Shown here: piece by piece, positions 19,705-30,482 of the stretch
How positions within the stretch are numbered: the first letter of the stretch is position 1
Layout of the letters: each line of letters starts with the position of its first letter
Assembly: GCF_032854445.1 (NCBI RefSeq)
Contig: NC_088305.1
Coordinates: forward strand, 26,932,628-26,996,627
Source of the DNA: Liolophura sinensis
Taxonomy: Eukaryota > Mollusca > Polyplacophora > Chitonida > Chitonidae
Direction: 5' to 3'
Length of the DNA stretch: 64,000 nucleotides
Made by a program: the position numbers and the translations under genes
Notes under the pieces: model-generated
What the model was told of the DNA's origin: nothing
Database searches by the model: none
What the model saw: the letters and a program-made list of their open reading frames with translations, nothing else

Positions 19705-21966
19705 TACAGGATAGTGAATTACAGAATGGGCACATTTTGTTCATGTATATCTCTAACAACCGCTCGCTGGCCAGTACTGTTAAAGCCATAGCGGACAAAG
19801 AGGATGTGCAGTACACAGTTTCTACTCAGCAGCTGAACAGTCTTGTGAAAACGCTTGACAGATATAAAAACTTGTCACGTGAGGCTGAAATGAAGAAGTT
19901 TGATGAACTTTGTTGCCGGCCATTTTCTCTAAATCACGACATACTCCGTGAAAATGCTGATTACATTCCCCCAAATGAGGAAACAAGTCATATAAGCCCC
20001 TGTTCACAGGAATCCATCAATCAAGCGGAGCCCATACCATCTTCCCAAGAATGCACGCTACTTTCAACACCACCAGTTAAACAGCCTCTAAGACCAACTG
20101 AGTTCACGCCTCGCTGTAAGAAATGAAGAAGCATTTGGACTTCGTAACAACGTCTGGCAGTAAAATGAGACGAAAAGTACATGGAAAATATTAAAATCGC
20201 TGAAAGAAAAATTTAGAAAGCCAAGTAAATTAAAACATTTAAATCAGACAATCAAAAGAAAGCAGGCAACAATAGATAGACTTAGGAGACAAATACAGGG
20301 CAGTGAAATAATGAAAGATTTGTCAGAGACAAGAAAGCAGTTAAATCTGATTCAGAGAAAACATCGTCGACTGAAGGAATATAGGTGAAAGAGTAAAGTG
20401 CTGAATGTACCCATGTACGGTGACTTCACAAATGATGAAGAAGTGGCGCAGTTAACTGAGGAAGTAAAATCTAAAGATGAAGCGATCAGAAAGCTGGAAA
20501 ATGAAAAGGGTGAATTGGGAGAGAAGGTTGAAAAACTGCAGAACTATTTTTCAAAGAGAAGGGAAAATGTTTTCATCTCAGATGCGAATGTTCGTTTATG
20601 ATTCCGTGGTGAATCATGTACCCACCAAAAGCATTCCAATCTTAATTGAAAATTTGCTCAGCGATCAGGACTGAAATTAAACAGTGTACCTCATCGAAGC
20701 ACTGTGGAAATGATGACCCGAGAAATGGGTGTTATTTCGGATTTTCTTGTTGGCGAGGTTCTGATTGGGCAAAACAACTTGACACTAGGATTTGATGCAA
20801 CAACACAGGATGGACTCCATGTAAATGCGGTGCATGTGACAACAAGTAAAGAGTGTCATGTGATTTCGGTTGACCAATTACCAGGTGGAACTGCAGAAGA
20901 CTATAATCTTCACATAACCGAGTCAATTAACAGGGTTGCTGAAGTTTACTCCACGTTTCATAAATCGGATTATGAAACCTGTCGTTTAGAAATGATCGAC
21001 CATATTTCTAACACTATAACTGATAGAGTTGCTGTCAATCATGCGACAATAAAACAGCTTGAGGAGACTTGGGGAAAGAGTCTGAACGAACTGAACTGTC
21101 ATTTGCATCCATTAGAAACCATAGCAAGGACAGCGTCTAGCACACTGAAAAAAATGGAGCCAGAGACATGTAAGGGAAAACTGTTTGGGAAGGACTGTGT
21201 AGCCAGCAACATAGTACTAGCAATGAACAAGCTAACGTTTAAGGATGGCAAGGGTGACCCAAAGGGATTTGTGACCTTTTTAGATAAGGAGGGATTACCC
21301 AGAGGTCTGATTCCTAGATACAGGGGAAACAGGCTGCATATTTTGTTTCACATATGTGGTAAATTTATCCAGTATCATGACCTATTTATGAAGTTCCTGC
21401 AGTCAGGAGGTTTATCTTGTGGTGGTTTAACATCCTGTTTAACCAGTGACTTTAATCTACCTGTTGCTAGATTGGAGATGCAAGTGCTTGCTTTGATAGG
21501 GAAACTCTTGTCTGGTCCGTGGATGACAAAATTCTATACATCAGCGGAGACGCAGGTGAGCCATATTGATGGAATTTGTGTTGTCCGAAACGTACTCGAT
21601 TCACTCACTCTTTCAGCTGCTGAAAACCCTTTAGATGTACTCACTGCCAGAACAGACTATTTTGGGAATCTGCTTTCTGAAAGTGATGAAACCCTTTTAA
21701 AGCTCCAGGCTGAACCTGCAAATAAGGACGTAACTTCTTGAAATTTCTTATCGTCTGCTCTTTCATTTTCCGTCACGAGAAGGTGGTGTGTGCGCGCGCG
21801 CAGCATTTCTTGCAACAAGTGATTTCTTTTGTATAGGAGGCTGTGGTAATAATTAATATAGTCACTTATGGCTGAAAAGCACTGATGCATCGTCATCTTG
21901 TACATTAATATTGTGCATATTTGTATGACTGGAATAATATTTATGTTGTGCATATTTGTATTACAG

Positions 21967-24900
21967 AGGAGAGTTTTGCACATGGGGAACCTTATGTCGA
22001 CAACTACAGAAGACAAAATTAGAAAGCTGTGCAGTCAAGTTGTGGGAAGAGACATTGCTGTGGAAAGAGTAAAGAAGATAAGAGATTATGCATTCATTCA
22101 TTTTAGAGACAGAGATGCTACTATCATGGCCATGACTAAACTTAATGGTGAGAAAAATTATTTATTTTGGAGTTGTGTTGATTGGTTTTGGATAAATACA
22201 AATACATTAACGGAAGTATATTTTTTCTATCGGTAGGCGAATGTAGTTTTTGTGTGCATTTATATTTGAGTGTGATATATTTCCATTCGGATAGTTCTGT
22301 TCCTGATAAGTAAAAGTTCATTTTCGTTTGTCAGTCGCATGTGGCACATTATTATTTTTTAACTAGTTTTTCACTTGATTGATGTTTACAGAAAATTACA
22401 TGATAGAATATCCACCAACATCTAAGGGAGAGTATGTGGAAAACATGCTAACTCAAGTAATTAAGATGAAACAGTGAATAACTGACACATCGCTTGCCTA
22501 TAGGATGTTTGATACTCCAACTACGTACAGGAAATGGCTCACAATTATGGGACAGACTTACATATATTTACAGAAGAGCACATACAGTATAAATTCACAC
22601 TTCAAAACATAAGGTGTGGGCATTCTCTAGAATATTTGTTTGGATAAATTTCTGTATAAATTGGATTTTATGTTAGCTTATTATTAACTTAATATCACCC
22701 CTCATTCAACATGGATGGGAAGGTCTGTCAGCAACCTGTGAATGGTTGTGGGTTTCCACCAGGCTCTGCCTGGTTTCCTCATGCTATAATGCTGATCACC
22801 GTCGTATAAGTGAAATATTCTTGAGTACAGCATAAAAACACCAATCAATAAATCATTCAGCATGAAAAGAAGCTGTTGAACATTAAATGATCAAATGTTT
22901 AAAAGAGGGAAGTTGTTTCAACAGTTACATGTAATAGGCTGAATATTGAACCCAAGCTCCCAGGACCATTTTGCCAGGAATTTTTTGAGAAAATAAGAAG
23001 TTTTCTTTGGGAGAAACTCTAGGTAGACTGTATCTGGAACACTTTTTAATTGATGTGTAGCATTTGTACTACGTCCTCATTCTTTCAAGAAATAAAATTA
23101 AAGGAAGATCAAGGTGAGAAGGCATTATATAATAAGTCATGTATATTTCTCTCTAGGAATGAATGTTGAAGGTGCTTACATTGAGGCTGTATGGGCAAAA
23201 GGAAGAAATCAGGTAAGAAATCATTTGGTCAATGTTGCTGCCACATTGTGAAAGTCATCTCAAATGTGTAATTCAGGACAGCCCAGCGATCATCCTCTCC
23301 CATAGGTTAAGTTTGTCTGTAACATAGTATGTGAAGTAAACTGTGTTAAGTTGGAAGAGTTCAAATGTTTTCAAATTGAGAGTTTGTGGAAGGTATTTGG
23401 TCGGAAACTGGGACCTGTCCACATTTTTCCCCCATCAGCTTTCTTTCACCATTGTAAACTCATCTGTCGTGTATGTGTGAAGTAAGCTTTGCATATAAAA
23501 ACCAAATTATTTATATATATTTATATCAGGTAAATAATTGAATTTTACTACTGATGAAAATTCTTTATTGCAGGCTAATCAGGACTGCCACTTGGGTGAG
23601 GTTGATAGAGCATACAACAAAGGCCAGGAAGCGTTGGAATCTTGGAAGCAGAAAGAAGTATCATATGTCAGGGTAAGAGTTCCTCATGTGGTAGGATAGG
23701 GGGTTCTGTTATGTCAGGGTAAGAGTTCCTCATATGTTAAGGTAGGGGGTTCTCATATATCTGTAGGGGGTTCTCATATATCTGGGTAGGAGGTTCTCAT
23801 ATGTCAGGGTAAGAGTTCCTCATATGTCAGGGTAGTGGGCTCTGTTATGTCCGGGTAAGAGTTCCTCGTATGTTAGGGTAGTGGGCTCTGTTACGTCAGG
23901 GTAAGAGTTCCTCATATGTTAAGGTAGGGGGTTCTCATATATCTGGGTAGGAGGTTCTCATATGTCAGGTTAAGAGTTCCTCATATGTCAGGGTAGGGGG
24001 TTCTCATATATCTGGGTAGGAGGCTCTCATATGTCAGGGTAAGAGTTCCTCATATGTTAAGGTAGGGGGTTCTCATATATCTGGGTAGGAGGTTCTCATA
24101 TGTCAGGGTAAGAGTTCCTCATATGTCAGGGTAGTGGGCTCTGTTATGTCAGGGTAAGAGTTCCTCGTATGTTAAGGTAGTGGGCTCTGTTATGTCAGGG
24201 TAAGAGTTCCTCATATGTTAAGGTAGGGGGTTCTCATATACCTGGGTAGGGCATTCCCATATGTTGGGGTAAAAGCTCCTCATGTGTTAGGGTAAGGGGT
24301 TCTCATAGGTCAGCATAAGAGTTTCTGGTATGTAAGCATAGGGGTTTCAGATCCGGTATGCAAGGGTAGGGAATGCCACTGATGGCTTATGATGTTGAAA
24401 TTTTCCAGTGTGTAGAAATATTGAAGGCGTCATGTGTGTAGCATAATGCCTTAGCCTTTCAAGCAGTTGATTAAAAAATGATTAGAACTACATGCTAAAA
24501 ATCTTTAATAATAACTTTTTTTTTTTAATCAGTGTATAATACTATATTTAAGAATTGTCACATTATTCCACCACGATCAGGTTTATGGATGGAGGGGTAC
24601 TCAGTTTCCAAATTGTAACCCATTTACCCCAAATAAACTGTGTTCTACTGTTGAGGGGGCAAAGGTTTTTGCGGCAGAGTACACTTTGATGCAGTTAGGT
24701 GTGCCTCTTGAAGGTAAAGTTAGTGTCCAGAGATAAAAGGAAAGACAAACAAATGCTTCACTGCCCAAGCTCTACCCTTTTTCACTTATGATACATCATT
24801 GAATAAGTGGCCATTGTATGCTTTGATTTCTTCTTTCTTTCCTGAACCAGCTTTGCTTCTTGAAAGTTAATTTAAGAAAGTAAGAGCTATCTCATTTTAC

Positions 24901-25298
24901 ATGTTTGTAACAGTATATGACAAGTATAAAAAACGTCTTTACTGGATAATATGTAATAAGACATGCTGCAAAAACTTAATTGCTGAAAATTACTATTCAT
25001 AGCTGAGCTGTTTGCCGTTATGTAAGCACTTGTGACATGCATCAGGTATTCTGTGTCTTAGCAACTCGTTTGAAGAATGAATGGTTAAATACTCACATAC
25101 ATACATGCATGCGGTTACCCATGTATATTTTGAATGAATATTAGCCAGGAAAGTAACTATTTGCATAACTAGAATTGTCAGAGTTTATTGTTTTGTGCTG
25201 CAGCCCTAGAGTACATTAGCCCACCATATCCTTACACCCAGCCGAGCTATGCCAACCACCCCGACCCACCTGTGGAACTCTTCCAACAGATCATGTGA
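21967..25298 (+). CDS. A1CF/RBM46/RBM47-like RNA-binding protein, 3' half
   Basis: Five consecutive exons with consensus splice sites and matching phases are visible: 21967-22147, 23157-23212, 23574-23672, 24581-24713 and 25204-25298 (TGA 25296-25298). The first two encode the third RRM, with Val-Glu-Arg-Val-Lys-Lys-Ile-Arg-Asp-Tyr-Ala-Phe (RNP1 region) and an Ala-Val-Trp-Ala-Lys end. The fourth encodes Asn-Pro-Phe-Thr-Pro-Asn-Lys-Leu and Ala-Ala-Glu-Tyr-Thr-Leu, the signature of the C-terminal dsRNA-binding domain of A1CF-family proteins. These nuclear proteins bind mRNA, and A1CF is the cofactor of APOBEC1 C-to-U editing. Exons for RRM1 and RRM2 are not seen upstream; a transposase-like pseudogene lies there instead. 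The last exon gives a short Pro/Tyr-rich tail. Confidence 0.75.
22717..22852 (+). repeat. SINE family 1, 3' part, in an intron
   Basis: TGGGAAGGTCTGTCAGCAAC through CGTCGTATAAGTGAAATATT and CTTGAGTACAGCATAAAAAC, ending in an AATCAATAAATC tail, matches the reverse complement of the SINE at 57870-58137. It lies between the first two visible exons of the A1CF-like gene. Confidence 0.75.
23673..24360 (+). repeat. Minisatellite made of the exon 3/intron junction
   Basis: Units of about 46 and 69 bp repeat TCATATGTCAGGGTAAGAG, the end of exon 23574-23672 plus its own 5' splice site, alternating with GTTCTCATATATCTGGGTAG variants. Counting the real donor at 23673, splice-donor-like AGG|GTAAGAG or close variants recur near 23719, 23809, 23855, 23901, 23969, 24039, 24108, 24154 and 24200. 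Confidence 0.75.
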
Positions 25299-26617
25299 AA
25301 AGCCATGGATGACCTAAGGTACATGTATATTGATCCGGCACTTCAATCTCTAAGACAATGGATATACATGTATAACTTACAATGGTGCTTCATTTACGCT
25401 GGTTACTCTACTGAGAGCTGGTTGACTCTCCAGTAACAAACAGCCAGTCACATCTCTACGTTATAAGACCTGCTCATTTGACTGAATGAATACCTTCTAC
25501 AGTTGTACATCGGTATTTAAATACAAGATGACAAAATGTTTGTTCGGGATTGTCATCCATTTATAAGCAGCATCTTTAGGCTAATCATTTCTTCTTTTCA
25601 TTTATTTATAAATGATTTGATGTACTAAAACCTCCAAAATCTTTGTATGTTTAGCAGTGGGAACAATCTACACATATGTATAAACATGTGGATTTTTGCA
25701 GACCTACTGGATACCTTTCTTCACTGATCATTTATATCAGTAGAAAAGATTTGCGTGTGATTGAGATGTAGCTGACCTGTATTACCCTATATAACCATTC
25801 CATTCTGCTAGTAGTGCAAGGTGAGTTGTGTTTAGTTGTGTACCTTCAATACACATGTATCAGTGGTCAGGGACTTATCACAGGAGTTGTCCTATTTTTG
25901 GGTCAAAGATGTCACCGTGAGAAGATACATTGTAGCACAGCTGTTGTCCTATTAGTAGGTCATGCATGCCTGGCTGATCAGACAACATTGTAACACAGGA
26001 GTTTCTATTCTGGGTCATACACCTGTATCACTGATCAGATATATTGTATCACAGATGTCCCATTTTATGGGTTATACAGCTGTCTTGCTGGGCAGATACA
26101 TTGTAGCACAGATGTCCTATTTCTGAGTCAGATAGAAGCCTTGCTGATCAGATAATTTGTAATGCAGTGGTCCTATTTTATTTGTTATACAGAAGTCTTG
26201 CTGATCAGATACATTGTAGCACAAGAATCCTGCTGGTCACACACATGGAAATGTGTGAATATTTCTGAACACACTGCCTCTTTTCTGCATCATTCCACCA
26301 GTACACATGTACCATGTCCTAATGCCATAGGCAGTGCAAAGCTCAAGGATGTACAGTCATGGTTTTCACTCAATACTTTGAGTACTGACCATGTGTTTAT
26401 GAAATATTACACTATGTAAAGTTACGACTCCCTGAAGTCATTGCTATAAATGTGTATAAAGCTTCATTATCAAATGTACTTGTAGTGCATCTGAACCAGA
26501 TTCACATTAGCAGCAATGCTATACAATGTCATTGTCAGAATCATTTCAGTGAAGTTATACCTTTATCTTTACTTTGATTTTTATATTTCTCTAAATAACA
26601 TGTAAGATTGGCTCTGT
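25299..26617 (+). other. 3' flank of the A1CF-like gene with diverged about 70-bp repeats
   Basis: This is the probable 3' UTR and flank. From about 25860 to 26230 a diverged unit (TGATCAGATACATTGTAGCA then CAGATGTCCTATTTTTGGGT-like) repeats about six times at roughly 60-75 bp. Nothing coding is visible; a frame at 26162-26419 appears accidental. Confidence 0.45.
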
Positions 26618-27415
26618 TAGGTTCCCCATAGCAAGTACTGCAAGTTTCTGTTGAAGATATTAGTATGTTTCGGTATATCCTTTCATATTTCAGATTTTTG
26701 ATAGAAAAGAATAAAACATAGGAAAAAAAAGAATTCTTTAATATAACCTGGTAGTTGTCGTTTTCTCTTTGATGGTCAATTGGTTGTTTTGTATATGTGT
26801 GTTAAGATTAGTGGATAAAGAATAACTGAATTTAACCGTTTAAGAAATGGCTGTTACATATCTTGCTAAAATATGTGGATGTTGGTGAAAATACAGAACA
26901 TTTGACGTTTGTGTTGGAAAACCATTGTTGTATTTTAGATGGCTTTGCTGTGAGCATTTAATTCCATTTTTGCCTCATGTTTTGGAAAGCACATCTCTAC
27001 TAATAGAGCCAGACATTTTTACACCTGCTTTGACCGGTCTTTTCAAAGTCAAATTAGCTGTTCGGTGCACCCATTTATCATTTATTTTCAATATCATGTA
27101 TTTATCATTTACATGTATGGGTTCTGTTAGGTTCCCCATAGCAAGTACTGCAAGTTTCTGTTGAAGATATTAGTATGTTTCGGTATATCCTTTCGTATTT
27201 CAGATTTTTGATAGAAAAGAATAAAACATTCAAAAAAAAAAAAAGAATTTTTTAATATAACCTGGTAGTTGTTTTCTCCTTCATGGTCATTTGGTTGTCT
27301 TGTATATATGTGTGTTAAGATTAGTTGGTAAAGAATAATTGAATTTAACCGTTTAAGAAATGGCTGTTACATATCTTGCTAAAATATGTGGATGTTGGTG
27401 AAAATACAGATGCTG
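26618..27415 (+). repeat. Spaced duplication (period about 509 bp) with poly(A)-signal ends
   Basis: About 285 bp beginning GTTAGGTTCCCCATAGCAAG at 26618 recur at 27127 with high identity. Each copy contains AAAAGAATAAAACAT followed by an A-rich run (about 26712 and 27220), which looks like a polyadenylation signal and site, so the gene may have duplicated 3' ends. The intervening 200 bp is single copy. Confidence 0.6.
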
Positions 27416-27529
27416 AAAATATGTGCGAAATACCATCACATTGATCTCCTCCAAGTTTCTTATAAGCTTCGAGGTTTTCTGATCCAAGTTTTTTCTCTTT
27501 TTTTCCCCTATACTCTACTGTACTCTATT

Positions 27530-28300
27530 CCACTACACCACCTATATATAGTATATAGTAGAGTAGAGTAGAGTATAGTATAGTATAGTCTCCAGTGTAC
27601 ATGCATGTTTGGGTGTGGTGTCGATCCATCCATCCATCCCTACCACAACCAGCAGGTAGACAGACAGGCAGATCACCCAAAAAAATCCCACCAACAGGCT
27701 CTACGGTTCATAACACCGACCCTCTGCCTGCAGCAGTGAGCCTTCCTGGGCGAACAGTGTTGCAAAGACACGCTGAGCGATACATGTGGTTTTTGTTTTG
27801 ACGCGTGGTTTTTGTTTTGACGCGTGGTTTTTGTTTTGATCGGCTGCGCCTTGTATACATTGTTGCCAGCCGGTGCACCAGCCATCCGGGAAGTAGACCC
27901 TTATACATGTCACCTACATGGAGTGGAAACCCTATCTACACACCATCTACATGCGATAGAAAACACATCTATATATGTACATACATGGAGTAGACCCTAC
28001 CCCCTCAATGAGGAGCCTATGGGCAAACCTAAATTTTTTAGACCCTTATACATGTCACCTACATGGAGTGGAAACCATATCTACACACCATCAACATGTG
28101 ATAGAAAACACACCTACATATGTACATACATGGAGTAGACCCTATCCCCTCAATGAGGAACCTATGGGCGAACCTAAATTTTTTTAATACATAATACATA
28201 GGATCTATCGGGATAGATATCAGCCCTAGCATGACACACTGACCCAGTCCATATAAAAAAAAGAAAACACAAAAACCGGGGGTTGATTCCATAGTAAGGT
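27530..28300. repeat. Simple and tandem repeats (17-bp x3, 145-bp x2)
   Basis: AGTAGAGTAGAGTATAG simple sequence is at 27545-27590. GTGGTTTTTGTTTTGACGC is repeated three times at 27785-27840. A 145-bp unit beginning GACCCTTATACATGTCACCT occurs at 27896 and 28041 with few differences. Small frames crossing these repeats are not convincing genes. Confidence 0.65.
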
Positions 28301-28350
28301 AACAGTATTATTATTATTTACAGCAATGTACAGGTATGTAACACGGAGCG

Positions 28351-28615
28351 CTAATGTACCTCTGTGTGGTTGGGAGGGTGTTGCACTTCGTACATTAACG
28401 TGGGACGAACAATCTCTACGTAATACGCTTGAATAGGTCGGGAATCCTCGACATGCTGACAGACGTCTTCAGTGTAGGCTCGCAGCACCTGCAGTCGTCC
28501 CTCATTCACCCTACCATCCGCAAACATACTACGAAGTACACTTGTGTAGCTTTGTAGGTCGGTGACGACAGCTACCCAGTCTTTCCATTGAGGCGTTGTA
28601 CGGAGCTTCGCCAGG
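28351..28615 (-). CDS. Complete last exon of the viral PC4-like gene (inverted copy)
   Basis: On the minus strand an acceptor TTTTCTAG (28616-28623) opens a frame of 87 codons plus the first split base, ending TAG at 28353-28351. It needs the intron phase supplied by the donor at 8928 of the + strand copy, and its first 106 nt match 9369-9474. The peptide is Arg/Val/Glu-rich with a Trp-Lys-Asp-Trp motif near its start and no domain that I recognise. The body of the gene is missing in this copy: upstream intron sequence (to about 28760) is fused to the promoter module. Confidence 0.55.
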
Positions 28616-28759
28616 CTAGAAAATACATAAAGAAGACACCGTCGTCATTCTAATGCCGTCGCCAACCAAACCCTATACACATCAATCAAACGATAGATAG
28701 ATAGATAGATATCACTTAACAACAGGTAAAGACATAACCAACACAAAAGACCAGGGTGA

Positions 28760-29146
28760 CATTGCGGGTCATCCATTGGTCCGTTTTGGGGCAAAACCGG
28801 CTCACCCATTGGTCCGTTTTTGGCGACCAAGAGCTGTCCCACGCAACTTTACAAGCCGACGTTTTGCCTCTTTTTTTTTCACTCCCACTACCCCTATACT
28901 GTACTGTACTCTATTCTACTACACGCTAGTATACACACACATACACCAGGCAGCCCCGGCGTGGAAAAAACCAACCACGACCTGACACACACCTGACACG
29001 TCACAGGTGTGACATCACACCCACCCCGCCGTATTGCCGTATCGCCGGGTTGGGCGTGAACACACACAAAAAAAATGAATCCTCAAAACTAGCTCCTCAA
29101 ATCCTCAAAAAACGGCTCCTCAATGCGACACCAAACCCACATTCTC
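28760..29146 (-). promoter_or_regulatory. Inverted promoter module of the viral element, fused to the intron
   Basis: On the minus strand: TGAGGA repeats and GTGTGTTCACGCCCA (29145-29040), TGACATCA-type and CACCTGTGACGTGTCAGG sites (about 28985-29010), the simple TATAG stretch, the ACGTCGGCTTGTAAAG-like block and CCAAT boxes at 28812-28808 and 28779-28775. The third and fourth CCAAT boxes, the TATA box and the whole PC4-like frame are absent. Sequence equivalent to 9228-9366 of the + strand copy starts right after the second box, so a deletion of about 1.8 kb is inferred. Confidence 0.65.
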
Positions 29147-29319
29147 AACTACTCGTATACATGTCCTGGTGGGCCATTCCATTTTATTCCATTTTACATA
29201 AAAATGGGACCAAATCCGGAGAATATGACCACAAAAACGTACTATACGATACTATAGCTATACAATGCTACTGCGTGTGTATGTGTGTGTGTGACTTACC
29301 TTTCCGTGCCCAGGGCCAA

Positions 29320-29860
29320 TGCCACAACCGCTAAAAGGTCTTGTTACACCCTTCGCATTTCCACACACGCTGTTTTTCGTGTTACACCCTTCGCATTTCC
29401 ACACACGCTGTTTTTCGTGTCACCACTGGTGGCATACCAAATTACCCCGGCGGGGAAAGTCCGCCCGCAGGTCAGGCACACGAAGCTCTCCTCCGCTTGG
29501 TTCGTTCTCTCGTGTCGTAGCCAGTTGTCCCGCCGGAAGAACGTCCTGGCGCACATGTCGCAGATAAACTGCGACCTCTCTCCCTCGGCATGCTGCGCCC
29601 GCTTGTGGGACAGGCGATCACTCTGTAGGGAAAGTGCCTGGCACACGTCTGAAAGTTAACTTTGCCGAAGCCTCTCTTTCTCCTCCTCTTCTTCCTCCTC
29701 TTCCTCCTCCTCCTCCTCCTCCTCCTCCTCCTCCTCCTCCTCCTCCTCCTCCTCCTCCGTAAACCATGATGGCAGCGTCGCGTCTCTCTGGGTGATCGCT
29801 GTCTGGTGTTGTCTTGACGTAAAAGCCGAAATAAGCTTCACTCCCTTCACACACGTTCTT
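29320..29860 (-). pseudogene. C2H2 zinc-finger gene of the viral element, inverted, with Gly/Glu run
   Basis: On the minus strand a TATA-like GGATAAAAAG (about 29870) precedes short frames that run into a (GGA)n/(GAG)n tract (29696-29757), read as polyglutamate or polyglycine depending on frame. Beyond it, a frame at 29646-29344 encodes a partial finger, a finger with Cys-Asp-Met-Cys ... His-x3-Asn (last His lost), and a third with Cys-Leu-Thr-Cys but no His pair. It resembles the gene at 12999-13359 (shared Cys-x-Met-Cys-Ala-Arg and Trp-Leu-Arg-His). A 38-bp tandem duplication (29339-29415) overlaps its 3' end. Loss of zinc ligands suggests a pseudogene. Confidence 0.5.
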
Positions 29861-29864
29861 TTTA

Positions 29865-30240
29865 TCCCGTCAAAGCGAAGGTCAACGAAATTCAGGATCT
29901 AAAACCGCGCTGTCACCAATTGGTCAGGAGCTCAGCCATTGTTCAGTATTGGCGCGACATAGAGCTGAAGGAGCTGCTCAAGCAACTTTACAAGCCGACG
30001 TTCAGTTTTGGAGGAGCTGCTCTCGCACGCAACATCAGTTTTGGCGCGAAAGTGGAGCTCACCCAGTTTTTGGCGCGAACGACATAGAACTCACCCACTG
30101 GTCCGTTTTTGCGCGACATGGAGATGATGCTCTCGCGCGTGACATCAGTTTTGGCGCGACATGGAACGTGTGACATGGAACGTGCACTAAAGTCACGCGC
30201 AGAGCGCGGACTCAAAGACACACCTCCGTCTCCTTAATTG
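29865..30240 (-). promoter_or_regulatory. Diverged promoter module of the inverted zinc-finger gene
   Basis: On the minus strand the block ACGTCGGCTTGTAAAG is at about 30003-29985. CGCGCCAAAACTGATGT-type elements recur about four times, one AACGGACCAGT and two CCAAT-like sites (GACCAATTGG near 29920) are present, and a TATA-like GGATAAAAAG lies near 29868. It appears to be a variant of the CCAAT-array module with GCGCCAAAA elements added. Confidence 0.45.
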
Positions 30241-30482
30241 CGCTTCCTCAAAACGACACGTTTGCAACATTCTCTGCTACTTATGCCAATTATCACACAC
30301 TTGTCGCCACTCTTATTTACTATATGTATGTATACAGTATGTCTTGTATTATATTAGGCACAACGTGAAGAAATCACTAAATCAAATTTAAAAAAAGAGA
30401 AGAATACGTATTAATAATAAATGAATAAGTAACAACGTATCAACAAGCTGGGATAAAAAAAATATCATCAAGCCGCTGTCAA

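Larger units (their letters stand above)
15500..21741 (+). pseudogene. DDE-transposase-like gene (hAT-like topology), interrupted by pogo element
   Basis: A probable 5' exon ends at the donor near 15519, and the next acceptor at 16191 is followed at once by ATG GGC CCC..., encoding Pro-Lys-Lys-Lys-Arg-Lys-Val. A 3.4-kb transposon (16284-19704) then splits the exon. Coding resumes at 19705 and continues through Lys-rich coiled-coil segments (about 20180-20600), with frame changes near 16250, 20126, 20190, 20395 and 20600. The main 345-codon block (20704-21741) contains Gly-Phe-Asp-Ala-Thr-Thr-Gln, then Thr-Asp-Arg-Val-Ala-Val-Asn-His-Ala, then Asn-Cys-His-Leu-His-Pro-Leu, an order reminiscent of the D, D and C/H motifs of hAT transposases. 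I recall similar proteins repeatedly from invertebrate genomes but cannot name the family. Several frameshifts make it a pseudogene. Confidence 0.5.

Noticed and set aside
23673-24360. CRISPR-like array
   Set aside because: Repeats are contiguous without unique spacers, and the unit derives from the adjacent exon/intron junction.
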